From Ascidia mentula (taxonomy: Eukaryota > Chordata > Ascidiacea > Phlebobranchia > Ascidiidae), in NCBI GenBank assembly GCA_947561715.1, contig OX387200.1, positions 13,642,501 to 13,706,500 on the forward strand: a DNA stretch of 64,000 nucleotides, given 5' to 3'. Shown one piece after another: positions 27,001 through 39,000 of the stretch (positions within the stretch are counted from its first letter, which is position 1; every line of letters begins with the position of its first letter). The position numbers and the translations under genes were made by a program. The notes beneath the pieces were generated by a model. The model saw only the letters and a list, made by a program, of their open reading frames with translations. It searched no databases and was not told the origin of the DNA.

Positions 27001-28440
27001 TTTTTAGTAAAGTTTAAGTGATAATGCAAACAAAAGACGTGAACAAAAGTAATTACTTCTGTGTTCAAATGTGACTGATGCGTTTGTGTTAATATTCTCA
27101 CCCGATATATACATGTGATTGTACGTGAAGTATTCGTTAAATAAATCAGCTGTTCTGATATTCATGACATTTTTTTAGTATCGCGTTGAATAACTGTCCA
27201 AACACTAGGTGTAAAAACAGCTGCAAAAACATGAGGTAATGCCAAATGGGACAGTTACCTTCTAATAACTCTGGGCAACGACACGGTGCTTCTCATTAGC
27301 AATCACCAATCCACATTCGAGTCACTAACACCGCGTTTCCAATGAATATTTTATATCAATCTACAACGACCCTGTAATTATACAGCAAAGTACAGCCAAC
27401 GGCGGCTTAGCCACATACGCAGAGAACAAAAATGACCATGTTCTGTATTGCATGTTTTTCACAATTTCTAGGTGTCTTTGTTCATGGGACAGCAGTTAAA
27501 ATACACAAAGCTATTGTAGTGGAAATCCTGCAATGATTGTAAGGACAGGTGTTCAAGCAGGTGTTACTGACCTAGTTTGTTTCGATTTGAGATAAGAAGA
27601 GCAGCGCAGTGCATTACGTGCGGCAAGCAAGCATCGATGAGCTGCCCACGGGTGATGCTTTCGATCGCTCCGCTTAGCGAGGGTGGCAATCCCTGCAGTT
27701 TGTTTTCAACCAGAACGTGCTCGAACGACTGCCACAACAAATTAAATTGAAAATCCGATAAAAGTAGCGCACTATATTTGAGTTGGACTCACCATGCACG
27801 ACGCTTCGTACAACTTTCCAATTTTCCGTCGCAGAAACGGCCTGAAAACATACGTGTTCATTACACGGCATTAAATTTTCTTTTATAGCATATTTGGTTT
27901 GATCATACATCAAGGTCTGAATAGAACTCGTGTATTCTATGAATCAGCAATTTTGACTCGAAAAACGTTTGACTGGCGTTGGCCGGAATAAAAAGTCCAA
28001 CTAAATCGGCGATAGTAATGGCACTTTATGACTGCAGACATTTAAAACTAAGCAATGTGGAGCCAATAATATGAATTGTGTATAAGCTGCAGACAGATGG
28101 CCACATTTAAAACTAATTTTGGGGGCCATGGTCAGTTACATGCTACAGGTTGATCCCCAACATGGAATGATGGAGGGACTTTAATGTGTACATTGTAGCT
28201 GCTGTAAACAAGCAGTACATCTAACAAGCAACGATAAGGAAACAGACACAGCATTAACTGGCGTTCACAAGCCGAAACACCATTGATCGCAACGAAAGCT
28301 GATGCAATTAGCGCAAGTGCAGCTTATCGATCTTACTCGGTTTGTCGCCATAGAAATGACTGAATGGGCAGTGGAATTCGTAAAGGTGCGACTGCATGTT
28401 GTTCGTTTCTTTCAGAGTCTGAAGATCGTCTTTCCGACAT
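8208..28440 (-). CDS. UNC80: UNC80, scaffold subunit of the NALCN sodium-leak channel complex (complete)
   Basis: Sixty-four exons, listed in the six block entries below, join with consistent reading phases. They sum to 9051 nt, which is 3016 codons plus stop and close to the roughly 3250 aa of vertebrate UNC80. The start at 28438-28440 precedes the conserved N-terminal motif IPLPIQSFLWRQT. Long collinear matches to vertebrate UNC80 run almost to the end, for example KLLHTLHW, LFVYLFPPIL, HWSE-like RWSEDGVLWG, SVEVLTR, RLAEIAHSLLK and EAVRPALFLVLKRLDR. UNC80 is a very large alpha-helical repeat protein. It bridges UNC79 and the NALCN-FAM155 channel at the neuronal plasma membrane and is needed for its surface delivery and G-protein-linked control. 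Only the serine-rich C-terminal tail is poorly conserved. Two GC-AG or minimal introns and one transposon-bearing intron are described separately. Confidence 0.97.
12145..16244 (-). CDS. UNC80: UNC80 exons 37-51
   Basis: Exons: 16057-16244, 15369-15524, 15203-15280, 14757-14948, 14466-14663, 14280-14400, 13963-14147, 13776-13904, 13586-13702, 13429-13520, 13218-13342, 12963-13107, 12609-12734, 12377-12467 and 12145-12314. Family matches are strong throughout: FLRCILEKMTDKSEQ, YQLFDRQKNQI, YVRDFYQFRKAV, FPWEDD, RQPFILQLFANAAPLL, LVKAEKPLKPVDE, LCITVIAY, LLSSVEVLTRT and EAVRPALFLVLKRLDR. Exon 51 ends at the donor at 12143-12144. That choice restores phase with the following exon and matches the vertebrate protein better than the upstream alternative at 12157-12158. 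Confidence 0.95.
16578..20043 (-). CDS. UNC80: UNC80 exons 25-36
   Basis: Exons: 19911-20043, 19695-19835, 19309-19455, 18933-19285, 18668-18808, 18545-18606, 18278-18432, 18025-18206, 17735-17901, 17265-17422, 16950-17075 and 16578-16718. Conserved stretches include LYQITVFLRDVFPRLP, FANQQNFLCNHIDFCHP (a family hallmark), RKLRVLWDCRY, PDPPWVPN, VPITQTILAEA and YPPCIAACLPVVLQC. The large exon 28 is serine-rich and probably disordered. Exon 29 most likely uses a GTGGGT donor after the GCT at 18668-18670, because only that end keeps the next exon open. Confidence 0.94.
20268..22987 (-). CDS. UNC80: UNC80 exons 14-24
   Basis: Exons: 22862-22987, 22746-22799, 22509-22668, 22218-22354, 21986-22114, 21676-21743, 21433-21612, 21098-21203, 20830-20953, 20600-20772 and 20268-20444. 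Recognisable vertebrate matches include KLAKLLRVLHG, DTMDFLHPLLVYC, EEVRHLVQFVR, LMDCCPPGTVPEPS, and ATVFLLCANFVENC followed by AKLFLQWGE. Exons 19-22 are a polar, low-complexity segment matching the disordered middle region of the family. Exon 21 ends at a GC splice donor, and the intron between exons 14 and 15 is only 62 nt. Confidence 0.93.
20954..21097 (-). other. UNC80: GC-AG intron in UNC80 (intron 21)
   Basis: The exon 21 end CAG is followed by GCAAGA rather than GT. No GT donor nearby keeps the downstream exon (20830-20953) in frame. The acceptor is an ordinary pyrimidine tract with CTCAG. Confidence 0.75.
22800..22861 (-). other. UNC80: 62-nt minimal intron in UNC80
   Basis: Reading straight through this stretch leaves the following exon out of phase. 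Removing 62 nt (GTAATT donor, T-rich tract, CCTAAT branch-like motif, GCCAG acceptor) restores phase and yields QMFNATRR, which aligns with the vertebrate QVFRENAQ segment. Confidence 0.75.
23153..25712 (-). CDS. UNC80: UNC80 exons 7-13 (divergent linker and start of the first helical block)
   Basis: Exons: 25627-25712, 24895-24977, 24294-24440, 24132-24214 (an acceptor 7 nt upstream also exists), 23911-24026, 23543-23859 and 23153-23386. Exons 7-9 give a basic, serine-rich linker (KRRKNSNVKKRK) like the one in vertebrates. Exons 10-11 carry a weak match ending in LACNLRSLVD. Exon 12 adds 106 codons with no clear vertebrate counterpart. Exon 13 returns to strong similarity (VDVILSVLCLVVERN, IIECLFQ). 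Exon 12 is kept because its frame stays open throughout and fits both neighbouring phases. Exons 7, 8 and 10 are the least certain of the whole gene. Confidence 0.8.
25155..25575. mobile_element. hAT-type MITE in a UNC80 intron, with 8-bp target duplication
   Basis: The 421-bp element begins TAGTGATG and ends CATCACTA, an 8-bp terminal inverted repeat of hAT type. It is flanked by perfect CATTGTTC copies at 25147-25154 and 25576-25583, the 8-bp duplication expected of hAT insertion. CCGG-rich subterminal motifs (CCGGCCGGATCCGG and variants) crowd both ends and are strikingly GC-rich against the local AT background. It is non-coding and non-autonomous. It occupies most of the 649-bp intron between UNC80 exons 7 and 8. 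Confidence 0.9.
25938..28440 (-). CDS. UNC80: UNC80 exons 1-6 (N-terminal region)
   Basis: Exons: 28337-28440, 27793-27841, 27572-27728, 26755-26983, 26242-26373 and 25938-26114. They encode the N-terminus: the initiator Met, the IPLPIQSFLWRQT motif, KIGKLYEASCMSFEHVLVE, KLLHTLHWIF, LFVYLFPPIL and FDAAVLDCLLHQRWSE. All six align directly with the start of vertebrate UNC80. The join phases are 2, 0, 1, 2, 2 and 2. Confidence 0.95.
26115..28336 (-). other. Larger introns near the UNC80 5' end
   Basis: Introns 1 (27842-28336), 3 (26984-27571) and 4 (26374-26754) exceed 300 bp. I see no coding, RNA or transposon signature in them. First introns often carry regulatory sites, but none can be named here. 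Confidence 0.5.
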
Positions 28441-29412
28441 ATTAAGACTGTTTTCCGACACAATTGCAAACGCAGTGCGAGATGATGGAATGGTCAATTT
28501 TCGCCAATTATCACATAATGTGTGAGTTGATCTTGTCGGTAATTTACAATTTGCTAAATCCTGCGCGGGCAATCATATCCTGAAAGAGAGTAAAAGGTGA
28601 TAAAATATTGGGCCCTGTTTAAGTGAGAACCAACAAACGTGCTTGCACATTTGTCGCGTGAGGGAGCGAAGAAAAATTCGATTTTTATTAAATCAGTCGA
28701 CTGGAGAAAATTGAAAATTGATTTAAGTGTCTTGCTGAAGCCTCTCTTGGGAATTTTGTCAATCAAGTTAAAGAAAATCTAAATAGATTTAATTTGCATC
28801 AGATAAAGAACCAACTTTAAATATTTTTATGCGATTTCGTTAAACCAACACGAAACAATTTGTTAGTAAACCTGCCAGCAGACATATTTTAGAGGAGCCC
28901 GGTAAATTATCAAGATGGAACAAGTTTGATAGGCAAACGATCGGTGGCATTGTACTGCACCATTTTTCAAAATATTATCAAGTCAGTAATGGAAAAAAAT
29001 TCTTGAGTTGCTGCAGTATCGTCTTTGGTAAGTTGACTAAATCAAAAATTTATCACCCCCAAGTTTATTTCAGGAATAGTTTTGAACACGCTTCCTCTGT
29101 AAGTTATACTGTTCGTAATAAATTCAAATTCATGCAATATACACACTGCGATACAAAAAATCAAGCAATTTTACTTTGGCCACAACCTCAGGAGGTTTAT
29201 AATTTCTGAACTCGTTACTATATCCTCACCACTGCACGTATTCCTCAACACTAACATCGTCGCGCAAACGCGGGCGACTGCTCCAGCCGACAGAAAACGA
29301 AAAAGGGCCCAGCTTGGATGTATTGACAAATGCAGGATCGTTGAAAATACTTCACGGCGCAAGGAAATCGATGGCCACAAAACGCGATGCAAACAAGAAT
29401 AAAACCAACACG
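28441..29412. other. Intergenic region between UNC80 start and RGS stop
   Basis: This 972-bp AT-rich stretch should contain the UNC80 promoter and 5' UTR plus the RGS 3' UTR. An AATAAA on the minus strand lies at 29064-29069, about 345 bp beyond the RGS stop. No TATA box or further gene is evident. Confidence 0.55.
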
Positions 29413-31348
29413 CTAAACCAAATCTGCGAACTTGAGCGACGATTTTTTTATCGTACTTGTAAGATTGTTGTTATGAGCGGAATTGTTTAAAAACAACGTA
29501 ATGGTATTTAAGTAAGGCATGAGCGTTGCGTAGTCGTTCGAGAATCTTCTGAAGGAATCATTGCTCATAAGTTGGTAGATGTGTTGTTGAACGACATCAA
29601 ACGCATCGCGCTCGCCCTGTGACCCTTTCAATTGGGCGAAACGTCTCGACACAAAGTTGACATTTACCTGAAATAATATCAATGTTAAGAACACAAATCA
29701 CGGGTTTACTCATAATTCTAAGAATAAGAAGACTGGCCCATATTGTTGTCATGTTTGAAAAACGTTACGGCAAGAACTTATGCCATCATCAGTTTGAATG
29801 ACGCGGTTGGTGTAGCTCCAGCATTATAAGGAGCTGACCTGACGTCACAGATAAGGCTCGCGCGGGTGGTGACGTCATTTTGTTATCGGCCACATACCAC
29901 TAGAGGCGGAAAATGCGCAGAAAGCGACACAAAACGCAAAAATACACAATAAACGGCATAAAACCCCCCAAAACACACGTTTTTCAAACATGGCAATGTT
30001 AGTAACAGTATGGGCCAGTCTTTTTATTCTCAGAATATCAATCTTGTTATGATATCTGTATACAAAACGAGCCATTGCATCGCTTTTCGTGAGAATTCAT
30101 CAAATTTACAAACACAGGTATGCAAAGAAAAAATACTGGTGTCTACAAGCTGAAGTAAAAACGCCACTAAATAATTTAATCTCTTTGTTCGATATACTGT
30201 AAGGCTATATATATTATGTAGGTTGGTTGAATGGCGTTGCTATTATTACTTTCAAGCTAAAATTATACTATAACATCTCTTTAAAACCCATTAATGTCGC
30301 AACCGAGTTAAATTGGGACAGCAATTAGCAAAATAAAGCTAATCAAAACAAGACCAAGAAAGGAATATCAAAAACATTTACATTCAAACTAAACTGATGT
30401 TACTGGCAAATATTGAAGGAATTGACGACAGAAAATCCCTAGCCCACCTCGTGTAAACATCCAGGTGTTAAATATTTCTCCACAATATCTCTTCCCAAAT
30501 CCACAAGTTCTTCTTCTGACGCGTTTCGATATTTTTCACATTTCAACCAAAAGTCCAAGTTGTCCTCGCTGTGTTCAGAGGACAAAAAACCTCGAAACGC
30601 CGAGATTCCGACTGTGAGATGGAGACAAAGCTTGTTTTATGATGTGACGAGATAGAAGTTATGGGAATAATTGCGTTTATTTATTATTGGTTGTAGGCTA
30701 ATAATCGGGTTTAATGAGCACTTACGTTGGTGTTTGAGGAGCTGATCAAAGTGGGCATTTCTGTGAGGTTTTGGTTTTCTGCAAATGATGTAAAAAATGA
30801 TTACGTTTCACTTCAGCATCCCGAAAAGACTTCAAATAGATCTTGAATTTCGATTCCGCGCCTATTCCAGAACAACTAAATTCCGACAAAAAAGTTGGGA
30901 GATGAACTTGAACCAACATACCTAACACGGATGGCAGAGGTCCTTGTGAAGGCAGCGTGGGGAACTTTAGTCGGCGTGACTTCCAAACATCTCACCGAAG
31001 ATAATTGATTCAATGCATTTCTATTTCTCTGTTGAATTCCCAAGAACAATGATGAAGATGGACGTGACAGACGGCGTTTTTTAGGTCTTCCTGGCTTTGC
31101 CTAAAATCAGTACATTGAACAAAACTGTCAGCAAGATCAGGTTAGACAAAAAGTATATTCTCTTGCATACAGCCTACTAATTTTTCCTCATTGTACTATA
31201 GCAATACATACCTATCGGTACAAAATATGCAAGTAACTCAATGTATGCTAGTAATGTTGTAACTTACTTGGCAAAAAACAAACTCGTCATATGTTGAAGT
31301 CGTATCTCCACAACCTACAGTGCTGCCTGGACAACCTGACCACTTCAT
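29413..31348 (-). CDS. Small RGS-domain protein (regulator of G-protein signalling)
   Basis: Five exons join in phase to 243 codons plus stop: 31268-31348, 30922-31100, 30726-30778, 30448-30611 and 29413-29667. The N-terminal 90 residues are polar with a basic cluster (KKRRLSRPSSS). The RGS box spans about residues 97-212: FDQLLKH, ISAFRGFLSSEHSEDNLDFW, KCEKY, then VNVNF, FDVVQQHIYQLM and DSFRRF, the usual G-alpha-contacting helices. These proteins act at the inner plasma membrane as GTPase activators that turn off Gi/o or Gq alpha subunits. A short C-terminal tail follows and no other domain is seen, which fits the small single-domain RGS class. Subfamily is uncertain. The first exon is short and poorly conserved, so the start is the weakest point. 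Confidence 0.9.
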
Positions 31349-33292
31349 ACTAACAGTGTCTACAATATCCACTCACACAAAAACCCAATGAACTTACTTC
31401 TAACTGATTCAACTTCGAATGATGGTTAATTCGGTGAGCAAACAAATTTTTAAACTGTATGCGACCCTCTGAGAAGGGAATTAAAATCAAAGTGCTAAAA
31501 CAAAGCTTCCTCGAACATGGAGTGTGGAGAGATGACAGGCAAAACTAGGCGCCAACGATATTCGCGGGAGATCACAAGATTTAACACTTTACGCTTGTCG
31601 CTCTTATTCGGATGTCATCGTCCGCATTACAGCTGTTTAGCCCCTGCGTCCCAAGCAGCGATTTGCCCGATGGGTGTCAAGCATTCCCGAACAATATATT
31701 AATTTTAAATCAAATATGTACCGAAACGTTGGTTTTAATGCAATAAATTTTATTCGCTCCAAATTTTAGAGAATCATTTTTTCAGCAGAAATGTAGCTCT
31801 TCCGGCTTAGGGTACGTTTCATTCGGTATTATAGCCCAGGTTTGGAACTTTCATTCTGGGCCGTTATAAGTTGGTAAATATTAGTGTCGCTTGAGGCACG
31901 GCCAGGCTGCCATCTATCGTCTAATGCGATTTGTCGCAACCCATCATCTCCCATTGCGACTGGTGTTCGCTACGGCACATTCTCCGTGAGGAAGTCACCA
32001 TCACATGGGCGTTTGACTTGCAGCTTAGATAGCTATAACCACTTGGAGGAATATTGCCTCTGCTTGGCGGTTGCTGCCTCAGGCCACAAGCGTACGAGCA
32101 TCCAGTAGGAATTGACTGGCTGTAGAGAAGGCCTGTTCTGAGCGAGTTCTCCAAACATTGCTTAGCTTTCCAGAACCACATGGGCAACAGTTATAACTCT
32201 ATTGTATTTAAACAAACCCGAAGGTTGCCAACAGTCTTGTGATTGGTGATACTTTAATTCAGTGAGCAGTAGCATCCTATAGCGTATCGGGGTAGAACGG
32301 AACAGAATGAGTTGGAGAAAGAGATACAGTCGCTCTTGAGAGGCCTACGAACGTGATTGGTTGAAAACTGGTCACGCATGATTGACACCAAGAAGTGTTT
32401 ACAAAATATCTTATACAACGAAATAACACGAGATAAACGTGTAATGCAGAATGTAAGTCAACGGTTACTTTGTACAGGAAATAATTGTATTGACCCTTTT
32501 TTTTCATGGTCGTACAACGATATACACGTGAATGGCGCTAAGAACACTCCTGTCTGCTACAGACTCGATAACCCTCGTGGTCCCATCCTTTTTCATGTGC
32601 ATAGTAAATTTGCGTGCAAAACAAAACGATTTTAACTTTAGTCTAAAAATGTACTTTGTAGTCCCATGGAACAATATCAAATTTGTATCCCTGGCCCTGT
32701 AGTCAAATGGTTTGCCAAGCTCTGTGCTACCTCAAATCTCATAATTTATAGGACACATATCCCGACAACATTTTCAGCTTCATAACTAAAAAAGCTCGTG
32801 CAATAATTTTAACACCAAATATTCTTCTGACATACAGAATTGCACTGTGTTTTAACAAGATTCTATCCTACCTTAAAATCACATGTTCTTTTATGCAAGT
32901 CCCAACACCTTAGCCTGTTTGACCTACTACCAATTGCTATCACTACCAAATGATTTAGAGTTGCTGTGCTGTTTCTCCATTGAATAGCAACCACACTGCA
33001 GAGGCTTCACCTGATCATAAAATTATTGCTTGATCTTCAGAAACATGCCATCATGAGTTAACGAAAAAATTATAACTAAAATTTATTAAAAAGAACAAAA
33101 GCATCCTAATCCAAACAAAACAGATGGGTTCACTTTACCCCCAAAAAATGTTGACCGTAATTATAATGAAGTGGATTGCAACGTAAATAAATGGATGTAA
33201 CCTTATCAAAACAGTCCCATATAAACAACAACACAGTATAGAAAGGGCTTTGAACCCACCATTCGTATAAATAATGGTATTTTGGGTTAATG
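31349..33292. other. Intergenic region between RGS start and AK6 stop
   Basis: This 1.9-kb stretch holds no exon I can support. Bases 31829-31869 form a short hairpin (11-nt arm, 14-nt arm with a 3-nt bulge). About 31850-32190 is noticeably GC-richer than its surroundings, with overlapping open frames on both strands, and may be an old repeat. The AK6 poly(A) signal lies at 33082-33087. Confidence 0.5.
33082..33087 (-). terminator. Poly(A) signal of AK6
   Basis: TTTATT on the plus strand reads AATAAA on the minus strand, about 206 bp beyond the AK6 stop codon at 33293-33295. Confidence 0.5.
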
Positions 33293-35102
<1,810 letters not shown>

Positions 35103-36009
35103 CTTGAAATCTTTTTGGATGAGAATCCGAATTGTTTTGATTTGCAATGGTTTTTTTCTTCAGAGTCACGTGACCACACACGTGTAGTTTGTATGGTAAC
35201 CGACACCAATGATAATTAATGAATGCTAAAAAGCTGAATGAAAATACGTTTTCAATAAAACTTGTAAAAAACAAGAAACATGTCTTGTCACCAGGCCGTA
35301 TCATTGCGTTAATTGTATCAGACAAAATTGAATGAAACTTGTTTTCGTCTTGTCACGTATATGGCACTTCTTGAAAGCTTTGTGCAGTGTAACCGCCAGT
35401 TTCTCATTAAAAAATATATCACATTTTGGAAAACTGAAGACACCAACAAACCCAAGTTTATTACCATCATACAACACTAAAGCGTAACGAAAAACTAACG
35501 TGCACACTAAACTTCTACCAGTGCACAAGCGATTCTATACATTCGATGTGCAACTTTTAATAAAAACAAAAGATGATGTGGTGCACCGAATGGTCATTTA
35601 ACATTTATTTATAGCTTCGGATTTCTATTTGACGCTTCATAACAAGCACAGTTTTAACGTGGAACATTTTTCACAGTGAACTTGAAATGGAACAATTTGC
35701 CTGAGAGATTGAAAAGTTGCTGCAATTTAGGGTATAACGAAACAAATTAACAATTTTATCAAAGGCCAAATTGCTTCAATGTTAAGATTTAAATGGCTCT
35801 AGTTAGATTTTATAATATTATGCGTGCAATACATTACATTTTTATTAGCTAAAATCCTTAACAATATAAAAACAAACGATTCCTAAACAAACTAATATAA
35901 ACCCCCGCACACAAGTCGTTGTGTGGTACTATATAGTTTTACGATACATGGTGGAAATGTGAAAGCTCTGTCAAGTCGGGCGGCAGTGAAGTACCACATA
36001 CACACAGTG
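35103..36009. other. Intergenic region between AK6 start and DOP1 stop
   Basis: This 907-bp region serves as AK6 promoter and DOP1 3' UTR. The minus-strand AATAAA at 35841-35846 lies about 164 bp past the DOP1 stop. The bases directly before the AK6 ATG read TTTCAAG, a possible splice or trans-splice acceptor. Open frames here are short and unsupported. Confidence 0.55.
35165..35174. promoter_or_regulatory. Palindromic GTCACGTGAC E-box (CLEAR-like) upstream of AK6
   Basis: The perfect 10-bp palindrome GTCACGTGAC lies about 63 bp upstream of the AK6 start codon, with a second CACGTG a few bases further out. This is the site form bound by USF and MITF/TFE-type bHLH-ZIP factors. Its use here is inferred from position only. 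Confidence 0.45.
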
Positions 36010-39000
36010 TCAGATCATCTCTTCAACAAAGTCGTTTCTTAAAACTTCCTCGATGCTGGGACTGCTTAGTAACCCGGCAACACCTGAACAATACAACACA
36101 CTTTCTTGTCGTTAAGTCATCCCAGCGAGAAAAAACGTGTTGATTTTGGTCAGGTTCATATAAGAGCTTGAAATTGACTGAAGTAAGCCGTGTATTTGCC
36201 TATTATTACATCTAGTTTATTGATAAGATCAGTGTTTATGAAAACAATCATCACACGATGGTGCTTTATTGTAATTTCGAACCATTTGTAGTTTTTTTTG
36301 TGGGCAGGATTCGCAGCATTGTGTCAGGTGATATGATTGTGTTGAAGAAAGCCTTAAGTTCAAACAGAGATCTAAGTTTTCTTATATCCAGTAGAGGGCG
36401 AAGTGGAGCGGCTTCTAACATATCCAATGAATCGTTGAACTGCAACACAATAAAAGTTAACAGGTTTGTACCATACATATAAATCAATCATTTTATCCTT
36501 ACTCCGATGCGTTACGCATCCGGGAATTGCATGAATTTAAAATTCATATTCCTGTGATAAGTGTGCCACGAGGAGGTGGTGACTTAAAAAAAGGTCAACA
36601 TATTTTAGCGTAAGTATATTGGAGCTCAAAGTTTTTAAAATTTTATGATAATTTGTAAACTGGTACGTGGTGTTCAAAAAGTTGCCGGCCCATGCACGGT
36701 ATATAACGAAATTATGACAGGTGTTGCCACCCACCTTGGCAGACATAACGCGGTTTATTCGAATGCAGTGCGGAACGAAAGGAAAAACATGTTTTGCGTC
36801 GTGGTTTTTCCGTCCACCTCCCCTTGCTTCAACTTCCTTCCTTTCAACTTTTCTCTCCAGAGTTTCATCTTCTGTCGAATCACCCGGTTCACCCACGAAA
36901 GACCAACGGAACATCTGTGGTTGACGTGAACCAACTCAATATCAATTAACTACATTCCAACGTACAATAACTTACCTTGAAGTAGTTAAGTTGGTTTGGT
37001 TGCAATATTAAAGCCAAATCAAGGAGCTTGCATGCCGACAGATACATTGCCATCCATCTAAAATATAAAAATCTTTTACACAAACCTCAAAATTAAAGTT
37101 GAAATTATATTTTGTTGTTATAAATCAAGTAACTCGTTACTGCTGCTAAGTAAGACGTAACACCCCAGGTTACCACTATTTATGCGATGAAGTTTCAGTG
37201 AAGGTATAGAAACGCAAAACAAAAGCAAAATACGCACGTACAAATGGGCCAAAATATTTACACAAACAAAATAGGAAGTTGCGAAAAATATTTTTTTTTC
37301 AATTTTTTTTAAGTTCTTACTTTTCTTGTAAGTACATGCGGGATGTGCTGCTGGTCGGTGTAGAGAACAAGACACCAACTCTACTTGATGCAAGGGAGGT
37401 TTTATCTTTTACCGATCCATCTTTCGCTTCTTCAAGATCGCGATCGTAATCGTGAAGAGTGACCTCCTGTTCCATCTGACCTAAAACTTGAATCTGACAA
37501 ATAGAATAAAAATCCTCAATGTGTTGTTTAACTCTGGAAGTTAAATAGCAAAGGAAATCGACTCGCATGGTGAAATCTGTTTGCAGTTGCAATAATCGAT
37601 TAGTTTGGATCACGCCTCTGTATTGTTGTGCACGGGGTTTTCTTGTGTTTGTTTGTTGTGGAAGGAAGTTCCCCGGCTAGCAAATACTTCGCATATGTCA
37701 CGAACTGACTCTTAATGTTTTCTTCAAATGTGGTTGAAACTACATTTGTTGAATACAAAAATGCATTTCTCCGCAAAGCTTACACGGCGTAAAACAAAAT
37801 TCCAACACAATATTCGTTTTTGTCTTGCGTCATTCGCAACAATTTGCGGTTTTGTGGGTTTTCGCAGCCGATCGCCGACAGAGCAGAAAAATTGAAGAAA
37901 AACAATTCGTTGTGCAAAACGGTGGTTTAAAATATTTCGGCAAACTCACAATCGCGATAAAGTTCGTGCAAAGCAAAAGTGGTTTTCCTAATCCCAAGTA
38001 CACGAAGGTACGAAATGTTCGAAGTTTGTTGGGCTAAACAAGAAGAGTGCCATCAGTGTTTGTGGAATGTGGGAACACGAAATGTTCGTTTAAACACGCG
38101 AAGTATTAATGGCTAGCCGATATTTTATGTCACACATATAGAACAATTTTTTCCTGGAAGTGATTGGATTTAGTTCAGAACGCTTATGATAAAGCATCTT
38201 TTCAAAACTAAACACGTTTATTTTGACTAATTATTAAGAATTTTTTTGTTTATCTACCCGTGAGGACATCCAAACACAAATACCACACACACACCAACGC
38301 TTCTGGACTTAATTTTACAAATATTTTTTGTATATATATTAAGTTTTTATCTTACCAGCTCTGTGATAATAGTTGGCCACAGGGATATGAGATGTTGAGG
38401 AGAAAGACGAACCAACATTACCCGAAAGCACAAGAACACCTGTTAAAACACAGTCGCTACATATGTTTGGCACAACAGAAACATGTTTGTATCATCACAC
38501 AAAGTTTTTGGGTAACGTTTCACTTTACTTATAATACGTTTATTGCTACATTGAATACCTCGGCCTGAACAGCGGGTACAAGATGTAATCTCAAACTTTC
38601 CGACAAACGCTCTTGAATTTCGGGTAAATGTCGTTGGTATTGATTCACACCGCTGCTAAATATGACGAATGCCAATCTTTTGAGCAACATGGCACGTTGT
38701 TCCAGTTCCTATTGACCGACAAGATGTTGACATAACAAGATCACACCACACGTCACATGATTAGCACATTACCTGTTCCTTGTTGGAGAAAATATTCAAC
38801 GAAGTTCCAGTCGTTGTGTTTCGAGTCAAGCCAATGCGAACTAAAAAATAATTCCAATAGATTAACCCAGAGTATTAATGCAACTCATCAAATCCTACAC
38901 AAATAACGAGCAACAAAACCATTAGGTGACATTCTCTTTACCCATTAAATCTTTAAACGTGGTGGCGTCGTGCGTCATCAAGTGGTCAATCACGTTCATC

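Noticed and set aside
31517-31702. Plus-strand 61-codon frame next to the RGS start
   Set aside because: Short, no similarity, and no signals around it.
36258-36482. Minus frame continuing to a stop at 36266 as an alternative DOP1 C-terminus
   Set aside because: The weak donor at 36281-36282 joins in phase to 36010-36083, which encodes a conserved DOP1 C-terminus, so the spliced form is preferred.
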